From NCBI GenBank assembly GCA_002320775.1, contig DCKY01000187.1, positions 15,777 through 79,776 of the forward strand: DNA of 64,000 nt, given 5' to 3'. A program made the translations under genes and the position numbers. Below are positions 1 to 8,776 of the stretch, in pieces. The stretch is from Planctomycetes bacterium UBA1662. GTDB taxonomy: Bacteria > Planctomycetota > UBA8108. Position 1 is the first letter of the stretch. The number at the start of each line of letters is the position of its first letter. Below the pieces are notes generated by a model, which saw only the letters and a program-made list of their open reading frames with translations, made no database searches and was not told where the DNA came from.

Positions 1-2
1 TG

Positions 3-1253
3 AACGCGCTTCTTCTGAGAATCGATTACAACGATGGATTCGTCGCTCATATCAACGGCCTGGAGGTGGCTCGCCGGGGGCTTGGAGATCCCGGCTTCGC
101 CATCGCGGACTCCGCCTACGCCCGCTATCATCGCGGCGGAATCACTGAAGATGTTTTTCTTTGCCGAGAGCCGCTGCGGCCGGGTGAAAACATACTGGCT
201 CTCGAAATCTACAACCGCTCCCGGCTTGACCGGTCGCTGTTTTTCAGCGCCGAGCTGATGGATGTGAGAGACAACCAGGCCTCGGCGCCGGTTCTTCCCC
301 GTATCGAGGGAACCGCGGCCGTTCGCGTAGAAATGGAGCCGCCGCCGAATCTTGAGGGCCAGGGGAGCCTGGGGCTCTATTGCCGCGGAGATGTTCCTGT
401 CCTGGCCGGCAGCCTCGCCCTCGGCTATTCGAGCGAGCATTTTGATTTTTTCGATCCGGGTACGGAGGCCGAATTCGACTGGTGGCGGCTTTCGGTGGAT
501 GATGAAGCTGGAACGATCTCCTGTGTTTTCGTCTGTGACACCGATGGCCAGGGCCCCCTGGGGCTTCCGTCCGGGGTGGATACCGAATTGGGAAAGCTCC
601 GGTATACGGTCAGGGCTGAGCGCTCGGGGACCACCCGCATCCGCTTCCAGGAACGACCGGGAGAGCTCCCGCTGAATAATATCCTGCTGGGAGAGGGAGG
701 GGGAGAGCTCGAACTGGCGACAGAGGATATCGAGATCGAGATCACCGACATTCGGCTGCCCTACATCGTCGATTACGTCAACGCGCGCGGCCGGCAGGGG
801 GGGATCTTCTACATTGTCGGGCGGCATTTCAGCTCCGGGGTGAATTCGTTGCGCGTGTGCGGCCGGGAGGCGGAGTTTGAGCTGCTCGCTGATGGTCAGA
901 CTGTGCAGGCTATCGCGCCGGGCTGTGAGCTGGCCGGGCCGGCCAGCGTAGAGATTTGTACTGAGGCCGGCTGCTATCTCGATGAGGAGGGCTTCTTCTA
1001 TACCGAGGGAAATGGGGCCTGGGTTCGCGGGGACTCCAACGGAGACGCTCTCCTCGATATCTCCGATCCCATCCTGATGCTGGGCCGCCTTTTCCTGGGC
1101 GAGCTGACACGGGAGACCTGCTCCTCTGCTCTCGACGTGAACGCGGATGGAGCCTTCGACATCTCCGACCCCATCATTCTGCTGCGATTTCTCTTCCAGG
1201 GAGATGTGACCCTCACCCCTCCCCTGGCCGCCTCCCCGGCGTTGTGTCCCTGA
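3..1253 (+). CDS. C-terminal part of a large exported dockerin-repeat protein (5' end outside window)
   Basis: The reading frame is open from base 3, so the true start lies upstream of the window. The first visible residues (YNDGFVAHINGLEVAR) closely resemble a module found twice in the giant protein at 15034-20883. Next comes a beta-rich stretch resembling a cohesin-like sandwich (about bases 330-750). A TIG/IPT-like segment follows (about 755-1010). The protein ends with two dockerin-type calcium loops, RGDSNGDALLDISDP and DVNADGAFDISDP, each followed by a hydrophobic helix. Dockerin repeats bind calcium and mediate protein docking or surface attachment. The protein is probably secreted or on the cell surface. 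The module assignments come from recognition of the pattern, not a profile search; the dockerin pair is the firmest. Confidence 0.8.
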   Translation, partial: NALLLRIDYNDGFVAHINGLEVARRGLGDPGFAIADSAYARYHRGGITEDVFLCREPLRPGENILALEIYNRSRLDRSLFFSAELMDVRDNQASAPVLPRIEGTAAVRVEMEPPPNLEGQGSLGLYCRGDVPVLAGSLALGYSSEHFDFFDPGTEAEFDWWRLSVDDEAGTISCVFVCDTDGQGPLGLPSGVDTELGKLRYTVRAERSGTTRIRFQERPGELPLNNILLGEGGGELELATEDIEIEITDIRLPYIVDYVNARGRQGGIFYIVGRHFSSGVNSLRVCGREAEFELLADGQTVQAIAPGCELAGPASVEICTEAGCYLDEEGFFYTEGNGAWVRGDSNGDALLDISDPILMLGRLFLGELTRETCSSALDVNADGAFDISDPIILLRFLFQGDVTLTPPLAASPALCP

Positions 1254-1268
1254 TGGCCGGCCCGTGGT

Positions 1269-2081
1269 TCAGGGAAGAAAGTCTCTGAGCAGGTAGGCTC
1301 CGAGACCGATGAGGCCGCCGAATACATTTCCCCAGACAACCAGCCAGCCGAGGTGTTTGCGAATCACGTCCTCGATGATGCATTTCACATCCTGCGGGCT
1401 GAGATCTTCGAGGCGCCGCTCGAGCAGGCTGTCGACCTCTCGGCGGATGTCGGCGACCAGGCGTTCGACGTCGAGTTCCAGTCCGAGCGTTGAGGGATTG
1501 GCCGAGAAGTCCCGGGCCGTCTCAAGAACCTTCTTCTTCAGCGAGTCGGTGAAAGATCCGACAAAGGTCCTGACGATATCGAGGATCGTGTCTTTTCCCA
1601 CGAGGCTGAGCAATCCGCCGAGTGCCGAGCTCTCAAAGATTTTCTCCACCTGCTCATCCAGCAGGGGGTCAAGAACCTCGGGGCGAGTCAGCTGGTCCCA
1701 TTGCGTTTCGACAAAGGTAACGGCAGGGCTGCCTCCTCCCTCTCCCTTGAGATAGGAGAGGAGGTCCACCTCGGCGGTCTTCTCGCGGAGAAATTGATGC
1801 AGGTTCTCTTCGGTGAAGAACTGGTCGAGGATGAGGCGTCTGATCTCCTCCCGAATTTCGGCAAACCGGGACTGGATCACTCCTGAACCCGCGAGACCGG
1901 GTATCCGGTCAAAGAGCATTTTCACCGCCAGCGTGTTGGTGATGCCGCCGCTGAACGCGAAGAGGCCAATGGAGAGAATCATAGCGCCGGCTGCCGCGGC
2001 GGTTTCTGTCGCCGTCAGCAGGAGTCCTGTCAGGAGCAGGGTTCCGGAGGCCAGGTTGGAGAGGGTGCCTTTGTTGATCAT
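1269..2081 (-). CDS. DUF445 family membrane protein
   Basis: This is a DUF445-type protein of about 270 residues. After the start at 2081 (MINKGTLSN) there is a hydrophobic N-terminus with two predicted membrane segments. The family signature SGGITNTLAVKMLFD comes next, then a long charged helical region beginning around SRFAEIREEIRRLIL. The chain ends with a C-terminal membrane segment, HLGWLVVWGNVFGGLIGL. The frame stays open further upstream to 2204, but that extension is rich in basic residues and proline and does not look like the family, so 2081 is preferred. No strong ribosome-binding site precedes it. The family is widespread and its biochemical role is not established. It runs convergently with the dockerin gene and ends 15 bases from it. 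Confidence 0.8.
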   Translation of the reverse strand: MINKGTLSNLASGTLLLTGLLLTATETAAAAGAMILSIGLFAFSGGITNTLAVKMLFDRIPGLAGSGVIQSRFAEIREEIRRLILDQFFTEENLHQFLREKTAEVDLLSYLKGEGGGSPAVTFVETQWDQLTRPEVLDPLLDEQVEKIFESSALGGLLSLVGKDTILDIVRTFVGSFTDSLKKKVLETARDFSANPSTLGLELDVERLVADIRREVDSLLERRLEDLSPQDVKCIIEDVIRKHLGWLVVWGNVFGGLIGLGAYLLRDFLP

Positions 2082-2233
2082 AGGGGCAGGACAGTGTAGC
2101 AGAGAGGGAGGCGGCTGCAAGAAGGGCGCCTTCGGCCTTCTTGCTCGCATGGACTGTCGCCTGCTGGTAACTTTTCCAGCAGGCTCCCCGGCCCGGTCGG
2201 TCATTCAGCCGCAATTTTCCCAGGAAGATCGAG

Positions 2234-2977
2234 ATGCTCCATTATTTCAAGTTCTGTTCGGAGGTTCCCTCTCCCGCCCCAGCCCGTGGTGCTTACCACA
2301 AGCGACAACCCGGCAAGGGGTGGCCTGAAGAGTGCCCTCCGATGCGGGCCGCTAATTCCTTTGGCTGGGACCTTCTCTGTCCGAGTGATCTGGAGTTCAG
2401 CCGGCACGAAGACGGCTGGCGGCTGGATACGCCTGTTACGCTGGAGAGTGATTGGGATTATGCCGCGGCCGCTGATGGGGAGGGTGTCCCCCTGACGCAG
2501 GAAAATGCCTGGTTCTGGGAGCAGGACCAGATGCTGCCGCACGTGATTACCCCGGAGGTCTATCCGGAGATCGAGAACCAGGTGAAGGTTTCGACGCTGC
2601 TTTTCATGCGAACCGAGAGCGACGAGCTGCTTTATTTCTGCGACATCCCCAATCTTTCGCGACCCTTCAAGGTGCTGAGCGCCCTGGTGGATACGGACTG
2701 GTACCCGTCCTCCTATCCCTGGCATTGCGTTCTCGAGCTTGACCCCTCGGCGGAGAAAATCCGTATCGCCCGGGGCGATCCTCTCTGCCGGGTTTTTACC
2801 GTTCGGCGCGAGCATTACAGAGCGCATGAGATGTCATTCGATGACTTTGGGGCCTATTTCGAGCGCGGCCAGCAATGGCTCAGGGAATACGGCCGCGCGG
2901 GAGATGCCGAATCGCTTGATATTACAGGTACCTATGGGAAGCAGCAGCAGCTGTCGAGGTTCAGCGTCGATTCATAG
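2234..2977 (+). CDS. DUF6065-like protein
   Basis: This is a soluble protein of 247 residues with no signal peptide or membrane segment. Motifs that recall DUF6065 proteins are MRAANSFGWDLLCPSDLEF near residues 37-55, a central stretch around VDTDWYPSSYPWHCVLEL, and RGDPLCRVFTV toward the C-terminus. The family has no assigned function. The start ATG at 2234 follows AGGAAGATCGAG, a reasonable ribosome-binding site. An overlapping opposite-strand frame of 208 codons has no recognisable motif and is treated as a shadow. The DUF assignment is from memory of the family pattern and is moderately secure. Confidence 0.62.
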   Translation: MLHYFKFCSEVPSPAPARGAYHKRQPGKGWPEECPPMRAANSFGWDLLCPSDLEFSRHEDGWRLDTPVTLESDWDYAAAADGEGVPLTQENAWFWEQDQMLPHVITPEVYPEIENQVKVSTLLFMRTESDELLYFCDIPNLSRPFKVLSALVDTDWYPSSYPWHCVLELDPSAEKIRIARGDPLCRVFTVRREHYRAHEMSFDDFGAYFERGQQWLREYGRAGDAESLDITGTYGKQQQLSRFSVDS

Positions 2978-3017
2978 GGGGGCGGCCTGGGGGCAAGCTT
3001 GATTTGTCCAGCCCATC

Positions 3018-3032
3018 GTCTCGGTGGGAGAC
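3018..3032. other. Small stem-loop between the DUF6065-like gene and pckA
   Basis: GTCTC and GAGAC form a perfect 5-bp stem around a 5-base loop, followed shortly by GATTTTC. It could be a weak terminator for the upstream gene. The stem is short and the T-run is poor. The rest of 2978-3156 shows nothing more than AT-rich sequence such as TACAAT (3117-3122) and TATTAT (3125-3130), which may contain the pckA promoter. Confidence 0.3.
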
Positions 3033-3156
3033 AGCTTGATTTTCTCAGGCTAAGTCTATATGGTAGTTCATCTTCATGCTCTCTACAGGAGAGAGAAGAG
3101 GACTATTCGGTAGGCATACAATCATATTATCAGGGAGCTGTGTTTAAGTTAGATCC

Positions 3157-4728
3157 ATGAGTGAGCAAGGCAACGAACTTGAGTTTAATGAAGAGTATAT
3201 GAATCTGCGTCCGGCTCGTCTTTACGAGATTGGAACCTCTCTGGAGGGGGCGCAGATCAGTTCAACTGGCGCTCTCGCCGCCAATTCAGGCGCCAAGACC
3301 GGCCGCTCTCCCAAGGACAAGCGAGTTGTCAAAAATTCCGCCACCGAGGGGGATGTCTGGTGGGGCTCGGTCAATATTGCCCTGGAGGAGTCGAGCTTCG
3401 AGACAAATCGCGCCGCGGCGATCGAGTTTCTCGCCGCCCAGCCGCGCCTCTACGTTGTAGATGGATTTGCCGGCTGGGATCCCAAGTACCGCCTCAAGGT
3501 CCGGATTGTCTGTTCCCAGGCCTACCATGCGCTCTTCATGTATAACATGCTTATCCGCCCGACGGATGAGGAGCTGGCAGCCTTCGGCGATCCGGACTTT
3601 ACGGTCTACAACGCCGGCAGCCTGGCTGCAGATACCTCCATAGAGGGAGTCGACACGACGACGAATGCCGCGCTCAGCTTTGAGCGCAACGAGATGGTGA
3701 TTCTCGGCACGGAATACGCAGGAGAGATGAAGAAGGGTGTCTTCACCCTGATGAACTACCTCATGCCCAGGGATGGCGTTCTCTCCATGCACTGCAGCGC
3801 GAATGAGGGTGCCGAGGGAGATGTCTCTCTCTTCTTCGGTCTCTCCGGGACCGGAAAGACCACCCTCTCAGCTGATCCCGGCCGTAAGCTTATAGGTGAC
3901 GACGAGCATTGCTGGTCGGCCGATGGCGTCTTTAATATCGAGGGAGGGTGCTATGCCAAGTGCATCGACCTCACTCCGGAGAGTGAGCCCGAGATCTACC
4001 AGTCCATCCGCTTCGGCTCGATTCTCGAGAATGTTGTTTTCGACCCGCGCACTCGCGAGGTGGACTACACCGACTGCTCGTTGACGCAGAACACTCGCTG
4101 CTCTTACCCGATCGAGTTCATACCCAACGCCAAGGTGCCCTGTGTCGGTTCCCATCCGAAGAACGTGGTGCTGCTGACCTGTGACGCCTTCGGGATTCTT
4201 CCGCCGGTCAGCAAGCTTTCTCCCGCCCAGGCTATGTACCACTTCATCAGCGGCTATACGGCGAAGGTCGCCGGCACCGAGATGGGCGTGACCGAGCCCG
4301 AGGCGACCTTCTCGGCCTGCTTCGGCGCCGCCTTCCTGGTCTGGCACCCGACGAAGTACGCGGAGATGCTTGCCGAGAAGATCCGCGAATTTGGTTCCAA
4401 CGTCTGGCTGGTCAACACGGGCTGGACCGGTGGAGGCTTCGGTGAGGGCTCCAGGATCAGCCTTCCCTATACCCGGGCGATTATCGACGCGATTCACAGC
4501 GGTGATCTTGACGATGTCGCCTGCCAGGAGGATGAAACCTTCGGCTTCCAGGTGCCAACGGAATGTCCCGGTGTGCCAGCCGAGCTGCTGGTTCCCAAGA
4601 ATACCTGGGAGGACAAGGAGGCCTATGACGCCGGCGCGGCCAGGCTTTCGGAGCTTTTCCGGGAAAACTTCAAGACCTACGCCGATGGAGCCACCGACGA
4701 GATTCTCGCCGCCGGCCCACGCGGCTGA
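3157..4728 (+). CDS. pckA: Phosphoenolpyruvate carboxykinase (ATP)
   Basis: The 523-residue protein matches the usual length of ATP-dependent PEP carboxykinase. This enzyme converts oxaloacetate and ATP to PEP, CO2 and ADP in gluconeogenesis. The N-terminal region holds [20 protein letters not shown]. The kinase-1a P-loop [14 protein letters not shown] lies near residues 228-241, followed by the metal-binding IGDDEHCW. The C-terminal half carries [21 protein letters not shown]. It is intact and cytoplasmic. It stands alone and is followed by a convergent gene 14 bases away. Together with the pyruvate phosphate dikinase at the far end of the window it would control flux between C4 acids, PEP and pyruvate. 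Confidence 0.97.
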   Translation: MSEQGNELEFNEEYMNLRPARLYEIGTSLEGAQISSTGALAANSGAKTGRSPKDKRVVKNSATEGDVWWGSVNIALEESSFETNRAAAIEFLAAQPRLYVVDGFAGWDPKYRLKVRIVCSQAYHALFMYNMLIRPTDEELAAFGDPDFTVYNAGSLAADTSIEGVDTTTNAALSFERNEMVILGTEYAGEMKKGVFTLMNYLMPRDGVLSMHCSANEGAEGDVSLFFGLSGTGKTTLSADPGRKLIGDDEHCWSADGVFNIEGGCYAKCIDLTPESEPEIYQSIRFGSILENVVFDPRTREVDYTDCSLTQNTRCSYPIEFIPNAKVPCVGSHPKNVVLLTCDAFGILPPVSKLSPAQAMYHFISGYTAKVAGTEMGVTEPEATFSACFGAAFLVWHPTKYAEMLAEKIREFGSNVWLVNTGWTGGGFGEGSRISLPYTRAIIDAIHSGDLDDVACQEDETFGFQVPTECPGVPAELLVPKNTWEDKEAYDAGAARLSELFRENFKTYADGATDEILAAGPRG

Positions 4729-4741
4729 TCTTAAAGAGGTT

Positions 4742-5314
4742 TTAAACCGGCGATCCGATAGCCAGCTGGTAGCAGTGGGCGAACAGCAGGTCGAATTCGA
4801 GCTCCTGTAGCTGTTCGAGGTCGAGGCGGCAGTTTTCAAGCTGCCCGCGGACAGCCGTTTCACAGGCATCGGTGAATCCGAAGGGGTCCCAGGAGGGTGA
4901 GATGAATCCCGCCAGGATCTCGGCATCCGTTATCGATGGAGCGGCCTCGGCGAGCTGTTCGAAAATGGCGTGTGGTCCCACCCTGTTGAACCAGTACTTG
5001 GAGTTGGGGTAGTCCGGCTCGAGCCGATGCATGATGGCATGCCAGTAGCTGCCCTCGGCCGAGCCGAGCCTCTGGCTCAGGTCATGAGATTCCTCCTGGA
5101 AATCTCCGCGGAGCAGCAGGCCGCTGCGAATGCAGGTGGCCATCCCGGGGTCCACTTGCTCAGCTCCCAGGAGCTCCTCGTCACTGAGCCGGGCGATCCG
5201 GTCCGGCCAGGGCTCGCTCAGGTCATAGGCCGGGGTAAGCCCCAGCAGGGGAATGTCCTGGCGAATCCGGCCAAGGATCCGCGCCGCCTGGCAGTCATCG
5301 GGTAGGTTTTGCAT
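4742..5314 (-). CDS. Conserved hypothetical protein
   Basis: The 190-residue protein is soluble, acidic and leucine-rich, with no signal peptide or membrane helix. The most distinctive segment is GSYWHAIMHRLEPDYPNSK followed by YWFNRVGPHAIFEQL, rich in aromatic and histidine residues. It looks like the conserved core of an uncharacterised family. The C-terminal third is predicted helical (ENCRLDLEQLQELEFDLL). The start ATG at 5314 is the only one near the frame opening. It ends 14 bases from pckA in a convergent arrangement and does not appear to belong to an operon. No function is proposed. Confidence 0.72.
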   Translation of the reverse strand: MQNLPDDCQAARILGRIRQDIPLLGLTPAYDLSEPWPDRIARLSDEELLGAEQVDPGMATCIRSGLLLRGDFQEESHDLSQRLGSAEGSYWHAIMHRLEPDYPNSKYWFNRVGPHAIFEQLAEAAPSITDAEILAGFISPSWDPFGFTDACETAVRGQLENCRLDLEQLQELEFDLLFAHCYQLAIGSPV

Positions 5315-5414
5315 GGGGGCGAGTTAAAGCTCTTCTGTGGTCCTGATTGTACCGGGCGGAAATCATAGCAGGATGAGGTGGGCGGGTCGAGGACCTGCGT
5401 GGCGGCCGTGTTCT

Positions 5415-6458
5415 TCAGGGAGCCTTCCTGAGTTTCTTCGAAGCGCTCTCCAGGAATCGGCGCTCCTCGGAGCTCAGGCTCCCCATTCCTTCTTTGTGAA
5501 TTTTTTCAAGCAGTCCATCAAGACGTTCCCGGTCCCGGGCTTCTCGCTGTTCTTTTTTATCTTCTCGCCGCTGTTGTCTCTTGAGCTTCCATCCTTCAAA
5601 GAAGCCCCGGCGTTTCTCTCCCGGTCCCGGGTGTTCGAGGCTGGTATAGCCTTGAGAAAAATCATGGCCGAAGGCGCCGCTGTCCTCGGTGTCGTAGAGC
5701 ACCTGCTCGCGGACCTGCCTGGCGGTCATGAAGTAGAACAGCCCGCAGAAGGCGCTCACAAATCCAAGCTCGTCAAGGAAGGGATGGGCGAATCTCCAAT
5801 TCTCATCTGAGAAGCCCAGGACGATGGTGGCGCCCCCGAAGAGGAGGGCGAGTATGGCGGTGAACTTCGAGATTTTCAGGGTGAGCTCCAGCGCGCCGTG
5901 ATGGGAGCCCATCCTTCTCCACAGCACGCAGTGCAGAAGCCGTCCGCCGTCCAGGGGGTAGCAGGGAAGAAGGTTCACCAGGAGGAGAACGAAGTTCCAG
6001 AGGAAGAGGTATTGCAGCAGGCGCTGCCAGAAAATCGGCTGGCCCGAAAAGGGCAGAAACTCAAGCTCCAGGAGAAGGCAGGCCGCTGTGACCAGCAGTC
6101 CTAGTCCCAGGTTGACGAGAGGCCCTCCTGCTGCGACCCAGAACTGCGCGCGATGGTCATGCGGCGCCTCGCATACCGCCAGGCCCCCAAGGGGCCAGAG
6201 GATGATTCTCTCCGTTCTTCCGCCCTGCCTGTGAGCGGCGTAGGCATGGCCGAGTTCATGCAGCAGGATCGTCAGCAGGAGCGCCAGGGCGAAGGCCGCG
6301 AAGGCCAGCAGGGGCGTTCCGTACTGGCCGTGATTTTGCAGCAGGATGTCGAACAGCTTGAGGCCGATGATCAACAGGAGGATCCAGTGCGCCCAGATGT
6401 CGATTCCAAACAGGCGGCTTACCCGCAGGCCAGAGTGACGGAAGGAGTTTTCTCTCAT
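5415..6458 (-). CDS. Site-2 protease family (M50) membrane zinc metalloprotease
   Basis: The 347-residue protein has several membrane helices. The zinc-binding active-site motif HELGHAYAAH is at residues 67-76, inside a hydrophobic segment. The third metal ligand lies in NLLPCYPLDGGRLL near residues 162-175, with Asp170 the expected ligand. This fits the short site-2 protease/rhomboid-like M50 class that cleaves within membranes. After the last helix there is a strongly charged tail of about 70 residues, rich in Lys, Arg and Glu, likely cytoplasmic. The frame is open upstream to 6743 inside the aminotransferase gene, but ATG 6458 gives the natural N-terminus. It lies 25 bases downstream of the aminotransferase gene on the same strand, so the two may be cotranscribed. 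The substrate is unknown. Confidence 0.87.
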   Translation of the reverse strand: MRENSFRHSGLRVSRLFGIDIWAHWILLLIIGLKLFDILLQNHGQYGTPLLAFAAFALALLLTILLHELGHAYAAHRQGGRTERIILWPLGGLAVCEAPHDHRAQFWVAAGGPLVNLGLGLLVTAACLLLELEFLPFSGQPIFWQRLLQYLFLWNFVLLLVNLLPCYPLDGGRLLHCVLWRRMGSHHGALELTLKISKFTAILALLFGGATIVLGFSDENWRFAHPFLDELGFVSAFCGLFYFMTARQVREQVLYDTEDSGAFGHDFSQGYTSLEHPGPGEKRRGFFEGWKLKRQQRREDKKEQREARDRERLDGLLEKIHKEGMGSLSSEERRFLESASKKLRKAP

Positions 6459-6483
6459 CAGGCTTCGCCTTTGCGGTCCATTT

Positions 6484-7647
6484 TCATCGGGTCTTTCCAA
6501 GGAGGCCTTCGAGGCGCGCGATGGCTGCGCCCAGCTTCTCCATCGAGGTGGCGTAGGACAATCGAATATAGCCCTCTCCGCTCGAGCCGAAGGATGCTCC
6601 TGAGAGCACGGCGACCCCGGCCTCAACAAGGAGCTTAGTGGCCAGGTCGTCGGAGGACATGCCGGTCCCGGTGATGTTGGCGAAGGCGTAGAAGGCTCCG
6701 CCGGGCGGAGCGCAGCTGATTCCGCGGATCCCGTTGAGGGCATCGACGAGGAAATCCCTCCGCTGGCGGAACTCGCTGACCATGGCGAGGACGGAGTCCT
6801 GCGGGCCGCGCAGGGCCTCGACGGCCGCGTGCTGGCTGAAGGTGCAGGCGCAGGAGGCTATGTTGACGTTGTAAAGATCGAAGGTCTCGACCAGGGCGGG
6901 GGGGAGAATGGCGAATCCCAGCCGCCAGCCGGTCATCGAATAGGTCTTTGAGAAGCCATCGACGATGATGGTCCGGCCATCCGCGTTCTCAACGGAGGCG
7001 ATGGTTTCAAATGGCGAGTCGTAGCAGAAGTGAAGGTAGATTTCATCACTGAGGATCGTGATGTCATGTTCGGCGGCCGCGGCGGCTACCGCCTCGAGGT
7101 CTTCGAGCTCGAGGACGCCGCCGGTAGGGTTCTGGGGCGAGTTGAGGATCACCAGCCTGGTGCGGTCGGATACCAGCGCGCGAAATTCATCGGTATCGAA
7201 GCGGAAGCCGGTTTCCTCGCGAAGAGGCAGCGGTACCGCTCTGGCGCCGGAATGGGCTATCACAGACTGGTAGGCGGGAAAGCCGGGGTCGGGGTAGATG
7301 ACCTCGTCGCCCGGGCCCGCGAGAGCGTTGATCGTATAGAAGAGCAGGGCCTTGGCGCCGGGGGCTACCACGACCTGGTCCGGGCTGAACTCAAGGCCTC
7401 GAAGGGCTCCAGCTTTTTCAGCGATGGCGGCGCGCAGTTCAGGCAGTCCCTGGGATGGGCCGTAGCCCGTATGTCCATCGGCGAGGGCTTGTACGGCGGC
7501 CTCTTTGACGTGGTCGGGGGTCGGGAAATCGGGCTGACCGATCTCGAGATGGATGATCTCCTGGCCGGCGGCCTCGAGTTCCTGCGCCCGCCGCAGTACG
7601 TCAAAAGCCGATTCACCGGCAAGTTGTCGCGCTCGTTCATGCAGCAT
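6484..7647 (-). CDS. PLP-dependent aminotransferase, class I/II
   Basis: The 387-residue fold-type I aminotransferase resembles the aspartate aminotransferase group. Seen in the sequence are LEIGQPDFPTPDHVKEA near the N-terminus, the glycine-rich HTGYGPSQGLPELR, NSPQNPTGGV in the middle, SDEIYLHF, and the PLP-lysine motif SKTYSMTGWRLG near residue 235. The C-terminal SGEGYIRLSYA contains the arginine that binds the substrate carboxylate in this family. Specificity (aspartate, alanine or aromatic) cannot be read from the sequence. It is transcribed divergently from dusB with about 100 bases between them, and sits just upstream of the M50 protease gene. Confidence 0.92.
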   Translation of the reverse strand: MLHERARQLAGESAFDVLRRAQELEAAGQEIIHLEIGQPDFPTPDHVKEAAVQALADGHTGYGPSQGLPELRAAIAEKAGALRGLEFSPDQVVVAPGAKALLFYTINALAGPGDEVIYPDPGFPAYQSVIAHSGARAVPLPLREETGFRFDTDEFRALVSDRTRLVILNSPQNPTGGVLELEDLEAVAAAAAEHDITILSDEIYLHFCYDSPFETIASVENADGRTIIVDGFSKTYSMTGWRLGFAILPPALVETFDLYNVNIASCACTFSQHAAVEALRGPQDSVLAMVSEFRQRRDFLVDALNGIRGISCAPPGGAFYAFANITGTGMSSDDLATKLLVEAGVAVLSGASFGSSGEGYIRLSYATSMEKLGAAIARLEGLLGKTR

Positions 7648-7749
7648 GAAAGTATGATAGCCAGCGGCGGGCAGACTCTACACTTGAAAGTATCCGGTCA
7701 GAGCATCAAACTGCAGCCCTGTAAGAGCTTCGGCCTGACCTGGTGAGAG

Positions 7750-8772
7750 ATGATGCAGACAGCGAAAAGTCATAAACCGCTCCAGTTGGGATCCAACCTG
7801 ACCATCTGGCCCCCGGTCGTTCTTGCGCCCATGGCAGGGGTGACGAACTATCCCTACCGTAAGATCTGTTCCGAGCTTGGCGCCGGTCTCTGCGTCAGCG
7901 AGATGGTGAGTTCGAGGGGTATTCTCGAGGGGCATCGCGGCACCTGGAAGCTGGTTCATTTCGCTGAGACCGAACGCCCCCGCTCCATACAGATCTTTGG
8001 CGGCGACCCTGTGGCTATGGGCGAGTCTGCCCGCCGGCTCAAGGATGAGCTGCAGGTAGACCATATCGATATCAACTTCGGCTGCCCGGTCAAGAAGCTG
8101 GTCAACAAGGGGATGGGCGCCGCTGTACCGACGAATCCTGAGAACTGCCGTGCGGTGGTTCGAGCTGTCGTTGAAGCGGTCGATCCCTTGCCGGTCACGA
8201 TCAAGGTCCGGCTGGGCATCGATGATGAAAACCTCACATTCCTCGACGCGGGTCGAATCGCCCAGGAGGAGGGCTGCTCATGGATCACCGTGCACGGCCG
8301 CACGGTGAAGCAGATGTACTCGGGAAAGGCCAATTGGGAGCTCATCGCGGAGCTGAACGACAAGATCGAGATCCCGGTGCTTGGCAATGGTGATATCTTC
8401 GAGGCCGAAGACGGGCTGGAGCGTATGCGCAGGGCCGGGGTTCCCGGTATCGTGATTGGCCGGGGCTGCCTGGGAAATCCGTGGCTCTTTCGTGAACTGA
8501 GGGCTCTCTTCGATGGAGAGGCTCCGCCGCCGAGGCCGGCAGTCGAGGAGATTGTCGAGATGGTTCGTGAACATTTCCAACTGCTCCTCGTTCACTATGG
8601 AGAATCCGAGAGGGCGGCGATTCTCAGGATGCGAAAATTCGGAGCCTGGTACGCCACAGGTTTTCACGGCGCGGCTGAATTCAGGCGCCGCTTCAACACG
8701 GTCCGCAGCGGCGAAGAGCTCGAGGAAATTCTCGGGCTCTGGCTGGCGGGGCAGTCGCAGAGGGAGGGCTGA
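7750..8772 (+). CDS. dusB: tRNA-dihydrouridine synthase (DusB family)
   Basis: The 340-residue flavoprotein reduces specific uridines in the D-loop of tRNA. The TIM-barrel N-terminus carries LAPMAGVTNYPYRKIC. DINFGCPVKKLVNKGMGAA holds the likely catalytic Cys112. The FMN-phosphate region shows GNGDIFEAEDGLERM and VIGRGCLGNPW. The C-terminal helical tRNA-binding domain is present. ATG at 7750 and 7753 are both possible starts. The stop codon lies 4 bases before the start of the methyltransferase gene, so the two are probably one transcription unit. Confidence 0.93.
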   Translation: MMQTAKSHKPLQLGSNLTIWPPVVLAPMAGVTNYPYRKICSELGAGLCVSEMVSSRGILEGHRGTWKLVHFAETERPRSIQIFGGDPVAMGESARRLKDELQVDHIDINFGCPVKKLVNKGMGAAVPTNPENCRAVVRAVVEAVDPLPVTIKVRLGIDDENLTFLDAGRIAQEEGCSWITVHGRTVKQMYSGKANWELIAELNDKIEIPVLGNGDIFEAEDGLERMRRAGVPGIVIGRGCLGNPWLFRELRALFDGEAPPPRPAVEEIVEMVREHFQLLLVHYGESERAAILRMRKFGAWYATGFHGAAEFRRRFNTVRSGEELEEILGLWLAGQSQREG

Positions 8773-8776
8773 GCGC

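Noticed and set aside
2201..2827. 208-codon minus-strand frame over the DUF6065-like gene
   Set aside because: The plus strand has family-like motifs and a good ribosome-binding site; the minus strand has neither.
3868..4926. 352-codon open frame antisense to pckA
   Set aside because: The opposite strand encodes an unmistakable PEP carboxykinase; the minus product is low-complexity and arginine-rich.
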